64,000 nucleotides of DNA from JAPKZH01 sp963715635 (GTDB taxonomy: Bacteria; Acidobacteriota; Aminicenantia; Aminicenantales; UBA4085), in contig OY970261.1 in the NCBI GenBank assembly GCA_963715635.1, positions 2,294,001 through 2,358,000 of the forward strand, read 5' to 3'. Below are positions 36,824 through 45,653 of this stretch, in pieces (within the stretch, counting starts at the first letter, position 1; every line of letters begins with the position of its first letter). The position numbers and the translations under genes are program-made. The notes under the pieces were generated by a model. The model did no database searches. It was not told the origin of the DNA and saw nothing but the letters and a program-made list of their open reading frames with translations.

Positions 36824-37636
36824 ATGAGGAAAACATGGCTTTGGATTCTCGCTGTGCTCATCACGCTGGCAGCAGCCGTTTACCAACGGATGACAGGCCC
36901 GACCTATCCTTATCGAGGGAAAGCAACTGTCGGAGATGCCGCGATCAAGTTCAGGCTGCCCCGCAGCGCAGAGATTATCAAGGACTGCGAAGTCTCCGTG
37001 AAAATAGCGGACCCCAACGTCAAAGGCCGTATCAAATACGAAAGATATAAAACTGAAGATCCCTGGACAGAAATTCCGATGGAAAGGAAAGACGACAAGC
37101 TCGTCGCCTACCTTCCCCAGCAGCCGATGGCGGGAAAGCTGGCGTATTCCGTGTTGCTCGTCAAAGACGAAAAGGAAGTCTCCTTGACCGGCGCCAACCC
37201 GATCATCATTCGCTTTAAAGGCGCCGTACCGATGTTCGTCCTCCTCCCCCACGTGATCATCATGTTTCTGGCGATGCTGTTTTCGACAAGGGCCGGGCTG
37301 GCCGCCCTCGACCGCAAAAGCAATCACCGGAAATTGGCGCTATGGGCAGCGGTCTTGCTTTTCATCGGCGGATTTATTCTAGGGCCGCTCGTTCAGCACT
37401 TCGGGTTCGGTCCTTACTGGACAGGATTTCCCATAGGTTTCGACCTGACGGATAACAAAACACTCATTGCCATGATCGGATGGATCATCGCCCTGGTCGC
37501 GGGAAGGAAAGGCAAGCCGGCGCGCGGCTGGGTGCTGGCGGCAGCCATCCTGCTGCTGGCCGTCTATTCCATTCCGCACAGCCTGCTCGGCTCTGAATTG
37601 GATTATTCGAAGTTGAATCCGCCGGCGAAATTATAA
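36824..37636 (+). CDS. Membrane protein of unknown function
   Basis: A 270-residue protein. An N-terminal helix (WILAVLITLAAAVY) anchors an extracytoplasmic domain of about 115 residues with mainly beta pattern (KFRLPRSAEI, VSVKIADPNVKG, LAYSVLLVKDEKEV). Then four hydrophobic helices fill the C-terminal half. I do not recognise the family. It starts 23 bases after the LiaF-like gene after GGAAGGACAAAGGC and is probably co-transcribed with it. A structured repeat begins directly at its stop. Confidence 0.6.
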   Translation: MRKTWLWILAVLITLAAAVYQRMTGPTYPYRGKATVGDAAIKFRLPRSAEIIKDCEVSVKIADPNVKGRIKYERYKTEDPWTEIPMERKDDKLVAYLPQQPMAGKLAYSVLLVKDEKEVSLTGANPIIIRFKGAVPMFVLLPHVIIMFLAMLFSTRAGLAALDRKSNHRKLALWAAVLLFIGGFILGPLVQHFGFGPYWTGFPIGFDLTDNKTLIAMIGWIIALVAGRKGKPARGWVLAAAILLLAVYSIPHSLLGSELDYSKLNPPAKL

Positions 37637-37716
37637 GCGATCCGAGCCGGCTCCCCTCGAACGAGGGCTCAAGAAGGCTAAACCCTTCATGGTCACTCCG
37701 GCTCTCTCCGGATCGC
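37637..37716. repeat. Structured intergenic element, copy 2
   Basis: GCGATCCG at 37637-37644 pairs with CGGATCGC at 37709-37716, and AGCCGG at 37645-37650 with CCGGCT at 37698-37703. Inside are TCCCCTC (37652-37658), AGAAGGCTAAAC (37672-37683) and ATGGTC (37689-37694), in the same order and nearly the same spacing as at 17395-17439. It lies between convergent gene ends. Confidence 0.6.
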
Positions 37717-37745
37717 TTCCTTCCTGTTAATTATACAGAAAAAAG

Positions 37746-39389
37746 CTATTTTAGCGTAAAGCTGACGGTCACCGTAAAAATCGCCCGTCTCGGCTTGCCG
37801 TCGATAATGGGCGGCTCATAAACCCACTGCCTGACGGCATCGAGCGCCGCCTGATCCAGGAGGGGAATCGACCTCAGGACCTTGATGGTCATGACTCGGC
37901 CAAAAATATCCGTCTCAGCTTCGAGTATGACGGTACCCTCGACTCCCGCTTTTCTCGCGTCTTCAGGATACACAGGTTCGACTGACCTCAATCGCTGCGG
38001 AGCTTTGACATCGCCTTCGGCTTTCACCGCGGGGAGTTTCATAAGCTTCTCGGCTTCCTCTTTGCTTATACCGCCGCCCATGACACCGCCAAAAGTGCTG
38101 ACTCTAGCCCCCGTGTCAATGCCTCCGACGACGCCGCCTGTAACTACCTTAGATATTTCTCCATCCAGGACAAATTGGACTTGGACCGTGAAAGTAACTT
38201 CCTTCGGTTTGCCGTTAATAACGACCGGCTCATAGACCCACTGCTTCACGGCGTCGATTGCCGCCTGGTCCAGTAGAGGAATCGACCGCAGGACGTTGAT
38301 GATCTGGACGCGCCCATAGATGTCCGTCGTAGCTTCCAAAATGACCACTCCCTGGACGTGAGCCTGCCTTGCTTTGAGCGGATAAACGGGATTAGCCCTC
38401 GTGAGGACTTTCGGACCCTCAACTCCGCTCGTGATCCGGAGCGGCTCCTGTTCCGCGCCAGTCTCGACTCTGGTTTTAGGCTTGCCTCCGTCCAACATGA
38501 ACGTGACCGTATTCGTAAAAATCATTCCGCGCGGCTTTCCGTCGATAACCCTCGGCTCATAAACCCACTGCCGGACCGCGTCAATGGCCGCCTGGTCGAG
38601 GAGAGGAATGGAGCGCAAGATCCTGACGTCCACGACCCGCCCATGGATATCCGTCGCCACCTCTAAAATCACGATGCCTTCCACACGAGCTTGACGGGCG
38701 ATTTCGGGATAGAAGGGATCCACCCGCTTTATGAGCCGGGGCGGTTTGATTTCGCCCACAGCTCTTACGGGCTTTTCGCTGAAACTGTATCCGCCCATAG
38801 CCTCGCCTGCGCCACTGCTGGGGACGCTCCCGGTAATGCGGAACGACAGAAAATAAGGTTTCCCTTTTGTGTCTTCAAAGCCGAAGACGGCAATATTTTT
38901 TTCCGGTATCGAGAATTCGGAATCGAGAAGATTCGTTTTTTCTTTCCCGCTCTGTTCATAAACCTCAATCCGGAACCGGAGTTTCCGGGTGAGATCGAAG
39001 GGTGTGATCAGGATCAGGTATTCCTTACTGTCCAGGCGAAAGATGTGGAACGTCTTTTCATATTTATCTTTTGGCCAACTGAAGTCCGCTTCGGTCAGGA
39101 GCTTGGCATCTTTAAGATTGAAGGTCTTGCGGATCTGCTTCTGCTCCTCGGCCAGGTCGAATTCCGTCTGGATGGTGGCAGTGATTCTGTACTGCAGGTA
39201 GGAGGAAGTCACCACTTTGACCGGCTCGGATACACCCTCCTTGATGCCCTCGAATATCCTCATTTTTATCGCCCAGTCGGGCCTGGGCGCTTGGGCTGCA
39301 TTGGAGACGAAGGACGCAGTCTGTTCTGCGGAAGCGACCAAGGCCATTCCAAGAATGACAAGTGCCCATAGCCATACGCTCTTTTTCAT
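37746..39389 (-). CDS. Secreted protein with three TonB C-terminal domains
   Basis: A 547-residue protein. It has a cleavable-looking signal peptide (WALVILGMALVASAEQ) and a beta-rich N-terminal part to about 210. Three copies of the TonB C-terminal domain follow at about 216-301, 327-409 and 462-547. Each contains the strings VDPFYPEIAR or variants, LRSIPLLDQAA and QWVYEP. A typical TonB has one such domain, an uncleaved anchor and a Pro-rich spacer, none of which appear here. It is the last gene of the sigma/anti-sigma run, 14 bases after the anti-sigma gene. A periplasmic scaffold role is an inference. Confidence 0.82.
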   Translation of the reverse strand: MKKSVWLWALVILGMALVASAEQTASFVSNAAQAPRPDWAIKMRIFEGIKEGVSEPVKVVTSSYLQYRITATIQTEFDLAEEQKQIRKTFNLKDAKLLTEADFSWPKDKYEKTFHIFRLDSKEYLILITPFDLTRKLRFRIEVYEQSGKEKTNLLDSEFSIPEKNIAVFGFEDTKGKPYFLSFRITGSVPSSGAGEAMGGYSFSEKPVRAVGEIKPPRLIKRVDPFYPEIARQARVEGIVILEVATDIHGRVVDVRILRSIPLLDQAAIDAVRQWVYEPRVIDGKPRGMIFTNTVTFMLDGGKPKTRVETGAEQEPLRITSGVEGPKVLTRANPVYPLKARQAHVQGVVILEATTDIYGRVQIINVLRSIPLLDQAAIDAVKQWVYEPVVINGKPKEVTFTVQVQFVLDGEISKVVTGGVVGGIDTGARVSTFGGVMGGGISKEEAEKLMKLPAVKAEGDVKAPQRLRSVEPVYPEDARKAGVEGTVILEAETDIFGRVMTIKVLRSIPLLDQAALDAVRQWVYEPPIIDGKPRRAIFTVTVSFTLK

Positions 39390-39403
39390 TTTGAAACCTC
39401 CCT

Positions 39404-39901
39404 TTATAAATTTCTACCGGCCCAGACAATCACGATGTTCGAATCGCGCGGCTGGAAGATAAACGTCTGGGCGGGCTCATTCTCAATTCTGACATAATGG
39501 ATCTGAACCTGCTCCGTCTCTACTGGGCCCGGCCCGCCGCCCAACCCTGAAATTTCCGGCCGGGGCTTCTGCAAGAGCCAAAAATTCAGGGCTACCGCAA
39601 TCAGCAAAACGACAACGCCCGGGACGGCCAGCCGCCAGATTTTGACCATCGCAGGTTTCGGCTGCGCGCCCTCCTCGGCTTTTTTCGCCCTCTTCCCGAG
39701 TCTTTTCTTAATGGAAGGCCACAAGCCGCCCAGATCGCCCACTTCATGCGCCTGCACTAAAAGACGGCGGGCTTCTTCCCGGCTCACCAACCGCTCGCGG
39801 CAGGCCGGGCAATGATCGATATGACGGCGCAAAAGCCAGTCCTTCCAGGCGCGGATGGGAAGAATTCGATAGACGAGATCAATGAGTTTCGAATGTCTCA
39901 T
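39404..39901 (-). CDS. Anti-sigma factor with zinc-finger (zf-HC2-like)
   Basis: A 165-residue protein. Residues 28-36 show HIDHCPACRER, the HxxxCxxC zinc-binding core of anti-sigma domains. A membrane helix lies near 88-107 (LAVPGVVVLLIAVALNF). The remaining 55 residues are extracytoplasmic. It should hold the ECF sigma factor at the membrane until a signal releases it. The ATG at 39901 overlaps the end of the sigma gene by 23 bases, which fits coupled translation of a sigma/anti-sigma pair. Confidence 0.82.
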   Translation of the reverse strand: MRHSKLIDLVYRILPIRAWKDWLLRRHIDHCPACRERLVSREEARRLLVQAHEVGDLGGLWPSIKKRLGKRAKKAEEGAQPKPAMVKIWRLAVPGVVVLLIAVALNFWLLQKPRPEISGLGGGPGPVETEQVQIHYVRIENEPAQTFIFQPRDSNIVIVWAGRNL

Positions 39902-40427
39902 GGCTTTTCTCCAAAAGAATTTTGACTTTTCTCCGGGCGTTAAACAGATACACGCGGGCCGTGGACGCCGAGCAGCGCAATACTTCCGAAATCTCGACCG
40001 CCGTAAATCCCTCGTTGGCCCAGAGACAGAGGACGGTTCTCTCTTTCGGGCTGAGATGTTTGAGGATGTCTTGGGAAAGCTGTCTTTTTCCCCCAGGATC
40101 ATACGCCCCGGTCGCAAATTGTTCGGTGGGCTCATTTCTCACTTTGCTGGTGAGATTCCGAAAACGGCGTTTTTTCTTTATCAGGTCCAGGCAGCGGTGG
40201 AAGAGGATCGTGTAGAGCCAGTTCCTAAAGCTAAGCCGGGCGTCAAAATGCTCAAGATTCCGGAAGACCTGGACAAAGGTCTCCTGGCAGGCATCCTCGG
40301 CATCTTCTCGGTTTCCGAGGATATTCATGGCAATGGCCATGACCGAAGCTTTGTATTTGTCCACGATCTCCCTGAACTCCTCCCCGCTTCCTTCCAGGCA
40401 GGCTGCAATAACTGCGCTATCTTCCAT
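39879..40427 (-). CDS. ECF RNA polymerase sigma factor
   Basis: A 182-residue sigma-70 family protein without region 1 or 3. Region 2 covers about 20-90 with DAEDACQETFVQVFRN and the helix FRNWLYTILFHRCLD. Region 4 near 118-170 has LSPKERTVLCLWANEGFT and the recognition helix in AVEISEVLRCSAST. This is the extracytoplasmic-function layout. The anti-sigma gene overlaps its end and a TPR lipoprotein gene lies 77 bases upstream on the same strand. Its target promoter is not identified. Confidence 0.9.
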   Translation of the reverse strand: MEDSAVIAACLEGSGEEFREIVDKYKASVMAIAMNILGNREDAEDACQETFVQVFRNLEHFDARLSFRNWLYTILFHRCLDLIKKKRRFRNLTSKVRNEPTEQFATGAYDPGGKRQLSQDILKHLSPKERTVLCLWANEGFTAVEISEVLRCSASTARVYLFNARRKVKILLEKSHETFETH

Positions 40428-40504
40428 GGAATCCGCTAATCCACAATCCAGTATATATTACGACGCAATTTTCAGGAATGTTTAGGGATGACAGCCAAGC
40501 GCCG

Positions 40505-42088
40505 TTATTTGATCTTTTTAATGAGCTCTGCGGCGGCTTCCTTGAATTGAGGATGGGAAGCGGCTTTTTCGGCCATTTCCACGGCCAGGCTTCCTCTTCC
40601 CGCATTGAAATAGCCGACGGCGGCGTCATAATAACCCGTGGCCTTGGTCGCGGCGAGGATTTTGAGCTGCTGCTCTTTCTTGGCGATCATCTTGGCCTTC
40701 CGCTCCTCGGCGAGTGTTGAATTCTTGATCTGCTTGATTCTTTCCGCGACGACGCTTTCGCTCTGGCCGACAGCGACGGTCGCGTGAGAGTAATACAGGG
40801 CCGAATCCAGCCATTTCTGCTTCTGGGCGTAGACTTTGCCGAGGCCGAAGAGAGCTTCGATGTTTCCGCCGTACTTCAATGATTCCAGGAATTCCTTCTC
40901 GGCTTTGTCGATTTCGTTCTTTTCGAAGGCGATCGTCCCGGCCAGGCTGAAAACTTCGCCGTTGGTCGGAAGCCGGCCCTTGGATTCTTCGATATGGAGC
41001 TGGGCGTTCTCGTTGTCCTTGAGCTCGTGATAATTCCAGGCCAGCCAGTAATGGCTCTCGCCCATTAGATAAAAGCCCATGGCGACGAGCTTGTTCAAGA
41101 CCTCGATGGCCTCGTTGAACTTGCCCATATAGCTCAGGCAAACCGCTTTTCCGAGCAGCGCATCCCGATAGGCGGGCGCTAAGGCCAGGGTTTTTTCGTA
41201 GAACTCGAGGCCTTTCTCAAATTCTTCCGTGGCCATATAGATGCTGCCGAGATAAATCGTAATTTGGGGAGATTCCGGGATTCCATCGGAGGCCTTTATA
41301 AAATTCTTTTCGGCCTCGAGCAGCTTTTGGGCGCCCAGGGCGAGTTCTCCCAGATGGTAGTAGGCTTCATAAAATTCAGGCTCGGCCTCGACAAGGGCTT
41401 CGAGCAGCTTCGGGTCTTCCCGGAGGTCTGCGGTCGCGGTCTTGTATTTGAAGAGAATCGAGTCCTGGTACAACTTGACAAAACCCGACAGCTCTTCTTT
41501 TTGTTCGAGGTAATTGGCGAAGCTCGAATAAAAACTCACATACAGGTACGCGTAATAATCGTCGGAAAGGGCTTTGAGTTTCATATCGGCTTTCAGCTCG
41601 GCATTCTTCAGGACATCACCCACAACTTTCACGGTCCCCATGACATTGATATCCCTCATGATGCCCTTGGTCTTTGGGTACATCGTGTTCGCCAGTTCGA
41701 CATACGGAACGAACGAGCGCAGGGAAGGATTCTCCTTGAGGATTTCCATGGCTTTTTGAATGTATCGATCATTCAGTATCCCCAACTCTCGTTCCCTGAC
41801 CGTCATGAGGATCAATGTTTTAATGAAGGAAACAGTGATTTTTCCCCTCATGGAAGGCTGGGTGTATAATTCCTGGTATATCTCGATGGCTTTTTTGAAG
41901 CCGACGTAGCAGCCCTTCTTAAAAAAGCGTTCCGCTTCAACTACCTTATTCTCAAGCTCCGGGGTGGGGGTTGGAGGCGCCGTTTGGACCTTCTCTTTTG
42001 GCGCACAGCAGGAGAGAAGCATCGACGCCAAAACCGCAAAAATAATTCTCGGTAACCAATGTGCCGAGTGCCCTGCCTTGACGCCCAT
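40505..42088 (-). CDS. TPR-repeat lipoprotein
   Basis: A 527-residue protein with a signal peptide ending in a lipobox (LASMLLSCC). After a Pro-rich linker it consists of TPR-like helical pairs, e.g. AEPEFYEAYYHLGELALG near 240 and PAYRDALLGKAVCLSYMG near 305, continuing to the C-terminus. TPR lipoproteins act as protein-binding scaffolds in the periplasm. GGAGAGGG precedes the ATG. It shares the strand and spacing of the sigma, anti-sigma and TonB-domain genes and may belong to that unit. Confidence 0.8.
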   Translation of the reverse strand: MGVKAGHSAHWLPRIIFAVLASMLLSCCAPKEKVQTAPPTPTPELENKVVEAERFFKKGCYVGFKKAIEIYQELYTQPSMRGKITVSFIKTLILMTVRERELGILNDRYIQKAMEILKENPSLRSFVPYVELANTMYPKTKGIMRDINVMGTVKVVGDVLKNAELKADMKLKALSDDYYAYLYVSFYSSFANYLEQKEELSGFVKLYQDSILFKYKTATADLREDPKLLEALVEAEPEFYEAYYHLGELALGAQKLLEAEKNFIKASDGIPESPQITIYLGSIYMATEEFEKGLEFYEKTLALAPAYRDALLGKAVCLSYMGKFNEAIEVLNKLVAMGFYLMGESHYWLAWNYHELKDNENAQLHIEESKGRLPTNGEVFSLAGTIAFEKNEIDKAEKEFLESLKYGGNIEALFGLGKVYAQKQKWLDSALYYSHATVAVGQSESVVAERIKQIKNSTLAEERKAKMIAKKEQQLKILAATKATGYYDAAVGYFNAGRGSLAVEMAEKAASHPQFKEAAAELIKKIK

Positions 42089-42134
42089 ATTGCCCTCTCC
42101 AGCTAGGATTATCTATTTTACACCTTAAATGACC

Positions 42135-42303
42135 GGGGTCAAACCTACTCGTTACGCGTCTTCCCCTGGGACACTATTGGAAGGGAACCCTTTCTCAGGG
42201 TTCCCTTCCAACGGTCGCTTCGCTCTCTGCCATCCTTCCAAGAAGCATTTGGCGATGAGCCGACTCACGGAAAAAAACGTGTCCAACGCATAGGTTTGAC
42301 CCC
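42135..42303. repeat. MITE-like element with terminal inverted repeats and hairpin repeat, copy 2
   Basis: GGGGTCAAACCTA at 42135-42147 is perfectly inverted at 42291-42303, giving a 169-base unit. Inside, GGACAC (42169-42174) pairs with GTGTCC (42279-42284), and a hairpin with 15-base perfect arms (42177-42191, 42197-42211) corresponds to that at 20761-20795. It fills most of the 314-base gap between divergent genes; nothing coding is supported there. Confidence 0.65.
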
Positions 42304-42402
42304 AATGTCAATACGCCGGCGGGCACAAAAGCGTTTAACCCAGGTTCCGCTTGATAAAATCCAAAAATAAGACAAAAATATTTATTCATCCAAGGAGGCA
42401 AG

Positions 42403-45381
42403 ATGAAAAAGCTAAAGGTCATTCTCGTTGCGATCCTTTTTGTTCTTCTGGCCATGCCGATGGTATCGGCCCAGTCCCAGAACCAGGCCGCAGCTAAAAG
42501 TCAGGCCCAGACGCCGCCCAAAGAAGAAAAGGCCGCTCCCAAAGCTCCCCGCCCGATCGATATCCTCGATATCCTGGCTTGGAAATCCATTTCGAGCACG
42601 GCCCTGTCCACGGACGGACAGTGGTTCGCCTACCGCCTCTCTCCGATGGAAGGCGACGGCGAAGTCATCATCCGCCAGACCAAAGGCGCCAAGGAATATA
42701 AGTTCCCGGCCGGCGAAACCCGCTTCGGCCCTGTCTCATTCTCGGAAGACGCCAAGTACTGCGCTTTCATGATTTATCCGAATGCCAAGGAAGCCAAGGC
42801 GCTGAGAAAGGAAAAGAAGTCGGTCGTAACCAAGGCCGCTCTTGTCAACCTGGCAACGGGAGAAAAAGTCGAATACGAGAAGATCAAAAGTATCTCTTTC
42901 TCCAGAGAGAACCCGGCCTGGCTGGCGCTGCTCAAAAATCCTCCGGAAAGCCAATCCCGCGAAAAGGACAAGTGGTCGGGCTCAGACCTGATCCTGCGCG
43001 AGCTGGCCACGGGCAAGGACCTCATGTTCGGCAATGTCGCCGAATTTGCCTTTGATAAGAAGGGCCAGTGGCTGGCCATGGTCATCGACGCGTTCGGCCA
43101 GACCGGAAACGGCATCGAGCTGCGCAACATGGCCGCGGGCATTGTGATGTCGCTCGACAGTGATAAGGCCAACTACAAAAGCCTGACCTGGACCGAGAAG
43201 GGCGATGCGCTCGCTTGTCTCAAGGGAAAAGAAGAGAAGGGCTTCGAGGATAAATTCTACGGCGTCGTGGGTTTCACCGGGTTCTCCCCGGCTCCCGGCT
43301 CAAAACCTGGCGCCCCGCAGAGCCCGGCCGTTCCCCAGAAAGTCGTCTACGACCCCAAGGATGACAAGCTCTTCCCCCAGGGCATGACCATCAGCCCCAA
43401 CCGCGCCCCTCAATGGACAGAGAGCCTGGACGCAATCCTCTTCGGCATCTATGAACCCAAGAAAAAAGAGGAAGGCGCCAAAGGCCCCGGCGATGCGCCC
43501 GACCAGGCGGCCGCGGCCCCTTCGGCCGCCCCCGCGCCGGTCGAATCCGATGAGGATATGCCCGACCTCGTTCTCTGGCACTGGCAGGACAAACGCCTTC
43601 AATCGCAACAGCAGGTCCAGGCGACCTTTGACCAGAACTTCAGTTACCTGGCGGAATACAGGATCAAGGAGAAAAAATTCATCCGTCTTGCCGATGACAA
43701 CGTCCGTCAGGTCCAGCCCGCCCCCAAGTTCCATTTTGCCATCGGCATCGATAACAGGGAATATGAGCTCGAGAGCAACCTCAGCGGCAATCGTTTTCAG
43801 GACATCTATGTAATCGATCTCAAAACGGGAGTGCGGACTCTTGCGCTCAAGATAAATCGCTATTACTACATGCCCTCCCCCGACGGCACACACTTCCTCT
43901 ATTACGACGACGGCCATTTCTATACCTACGATATGACCATGGGAAAGTCCTACAACATCACCAAAGATGTGCCGGCCTCGTTTATCAACGAAGATGACGA
44001 CCACAACGTGGTCAAGCCTCCCGATTATCCGATCGACTGGGTAAAAGACGGCGTGTCGGTCTTATTGTCCGACGGCTGGGATATCTGGGATGTCCCGGTG
44101 CACGGCGGCAAAGGCATGAACCTGACCATCAACGGCCAAAAAGACCAGATCCGCTATCGGCGCCGCTACTCTCTCGATCCCGAGGAAAAGGGAATCGACC
44201 TGGCCAAGCCTCTCTACGTGACTGCCTACGGGGAATGGACGAAAAAGGCGGGCATCGTGCGCATCGAAAAAGGCAAACCGGCGCCGACCGTCCTCGTCTG
44301 GGATGACGCGGGCTTCGGGGATCTCACCAAAGCCAAGAAGGCCGAGACCTATCTCTACACTAGAGAGACATACAAAGATTATCCCAATTATTATGTCGCC
44401 GACGCCGCGCTCAAGAACGGCCAAAAGCTCACGGACGCCAACCCCCAGCAGAAAGATTTCTTCTGGTCGAGCGGCTCGATCCTCCTCGATTACAAGAGCG
44501 CCAAGGGAGACAAGCTCCAAGCCGCCCTTTTCCTTCCGGCCAATTACGAAAAGGGGAAAAAATACCCCACTCTTGTCTATTACTACGAGAAGATGTCGCA
44601 GCAGCTCAACCGCTATGCCCCCCCCACGGCCAACGGCTTCAACAAGTCCGTTTATACGAGCAACGGCTATGCGGTCCTGATGCCCGACATCGTCTACAAA
44701 GTCAACGATCCCGGCATGTCCGCCGTCTGGTGCGTGCTGCCCGCGATCGATGCCGCCGTTGCGGCAGGCGTCGTTGACAGGAGCAAAATCGGGCTCCATG
44801 GCCATTCCTGGGGCGGATATCAGACTGCGTTCCTGGTGACGCAGGCCGATTTTGCCGCGGCTGTGGCCGGCGCGCCGCTGACCAACATGATCAGCATGTA
44901 CAGCTCGATCTACTTCAACTCGGGCTCGGCCAACCAGCCCATCTTCGAGAGCAGCCAGGGCCGGTTCAAGGGCGGCTATTGGGACAACCTGGAGGCCTAC
45001 CAAAGGAATTCACCCGTATATTATGCCGAGAAAGTGAAAACACCTCTCATCATCCTCCATAATGACAAAGACGGCGCAGTCGTCTGGAACCAGGGCATCG
45101 AGTATTACAACACCCTGCGCCGGCTGAAAAAGCCAGTGATCATGCTCCAGTACGTCGGGGAAAACCATGGGTTGGCCAGGCCTGCCAACCAGAAGGATTA
45201 TACCGTTCGGATGCGCGAATTCTTCGACCACTACCTGAAGGGCAAGCCGGCCCCGAAGTGGATGGAGGAAGGAATCCCTCACCTCAAAATGAAAGAACAT
45301 CTGAAGGAGCGGGTCAAAGCCCTAAAGCCGCCGGAACCAATCGAAAAAAAAGACGATAAGAAAGAACCCGAAAAGAAATAG
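42403..45381 (+). CDS. Secreted S9-family prolyl oligopeptidase-like serine peptidase (second copy)
   Basis: A 992-residue protein with a signal peptide (VILVAILFVLLAMPMVSA) and an Ala/Gln/Lys-rich start. A beta-propeller follows, with an Ala/Pro insert near 360-385. The C-terminal hydrolase has GHSWGGY with predicted nucleophile Ser802, NDKDGAVVW near 890 supplying Asp, and ENHGL with His922. Like its paralogue at 24533-27463 it should digest peptides outside the cytoplasm. CAAGGAGGC precedes the ATG. The tail is Lys/Glu-rich. A repeat element lies upstream and a matching 13-base terminus downstream. Confidence 0.9.
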   Translation: MKKLKVILVAILFVLLAMPMVSAQSQNQAAAKSQAQTPPKEEKAAPKAPRPIDILDILAWKSISSTALSTDGQWFAYRLSPMEGDGEVIIRQTKGAKEYKFPAGETRFGPVSFSEDAKYCAFMIYPNAKEAKALRKEKKSVVTKAALVNLATGEKVEYEKIKSISFSRENPAWLALLKNPPESQSREKDKWSGSDLILRELATGKDLMFGNVAEFAFDKKGQWLAMVIDAFGQTGNGIELRNMAAGIVMSLDSDKANYKSLTWTEKGDALACLKGKEEKGFEDKFYGVVGFTGFSPAPGSKPGAPQSPAVPQKVVYDPKDDKLFPQGMTISPNRAPQWTESLDAILFGIYEPKKKEEGAKGPGDAPDQAAAAPSAAPAPVESDEDMPDLVLWHWQDKRLQSQQQVQATFDQNFSYLAEYRIKEKKFIRLADDNVRQVQPAPKFHFAIGIDNREYELESNLSGNRFQDIYVIDLKTGVRTLALKINRYYYMPSPDGTHFLYYDDGHFYTYDMTMGKSYNITKDVPASFINEDDDHNVVKPPDYPIDWVKDGVSVLLSDGWDIWDVPVHGGKGMNLTINGQKDQIRYRRRYSLDPEEKGIDLAKPLYVTAYGEWTKKAGIVRIEKGKPAPTVLVWDDAGFGDLTKAKKAETYLYTRETYKDYPNYYVADAALKNGQKLTDANPQQKDFFWSSGSILLDYKSAKGDKLQAALFLPANYEKGKKYPTLVYYYEKMSQQLNRYAPPTANGFNKSVYTSNGYAVLMPDIVYKVNDPGMSAVWCVLPAIDAAVAAGVVDRSKIGLHGHSWGGYQTAFLVTQADFAAAVAGAPLTNMISMYSSIYFNSGSANQPIFESSQGRFKGGYWDNLEAYQRNSPVYYAEKVKTPLIILHNDKDGAVVWNQGIEYYNTLRRLKKPVIMLQYVGENHGLARPANQKDYTVRMREFFDHYLKGKPAPKWMEEGIPHLKMKEHLKERVKALKPPEPIEKKDDKKEPEKK

Positions 45382-45430
45382 AAAAATCCGCACAGCCGGC
45401 TTTGTTCATTCAACGGTTTTGCGTAAAGAG

Positions 45431-45443
45431 TAGCTTTGACCCC
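45431..45443 (+). repeat. Solitary copy of the MITE-like terminal repeat
   Basis: TAGCTTTGACCCC differs at one base from the right terminus at 42291-42303 and has the same orientation. It is 50 bases after the second S9 peptidase gene. No partner left end is seen next to it. Confidence 0.4.
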
Positions 45444-45466
45444 AAATAAGGCCCGAAAATAGGGGC

Positions 45467-45536
45467 GCTGGCTGAGAGGCGCCAAGGTTTGAAAAGGAAA
45501 AGGAAGCGGGGCTAAGGAGGATCCTCTCCAGCCAGC
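45467..45536. repeat. Structured intergenic element, copy 2 (GCTGGCTG stem)
   Basis: GCTGGCTG at 45467-45474 pairs with CAGCCAGC at 45529-45536. After a one-base bulge AGAGG at 45475-45479 pairs with CCTCT at 45523-45527. The loop has GGGGCTA then AGGAGG, as in the copy at 10155-10216. It lies between convergent genes and is followed by an AT-rich tract. The inner stem differs in sequence from copy 1 but is still paired. Confidence 0.5.
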
Positions 45537-45653
45537 ATCAATTCAATTATAAAATAAAATTTTCAAATGTCAAAGAAAAGTTAATACATAATATAAAAAA
45601 TATGAAGAATTTCTAAGGGGAGAGCCGCAGCCGCCCTATCAGGGGGAATGGGA

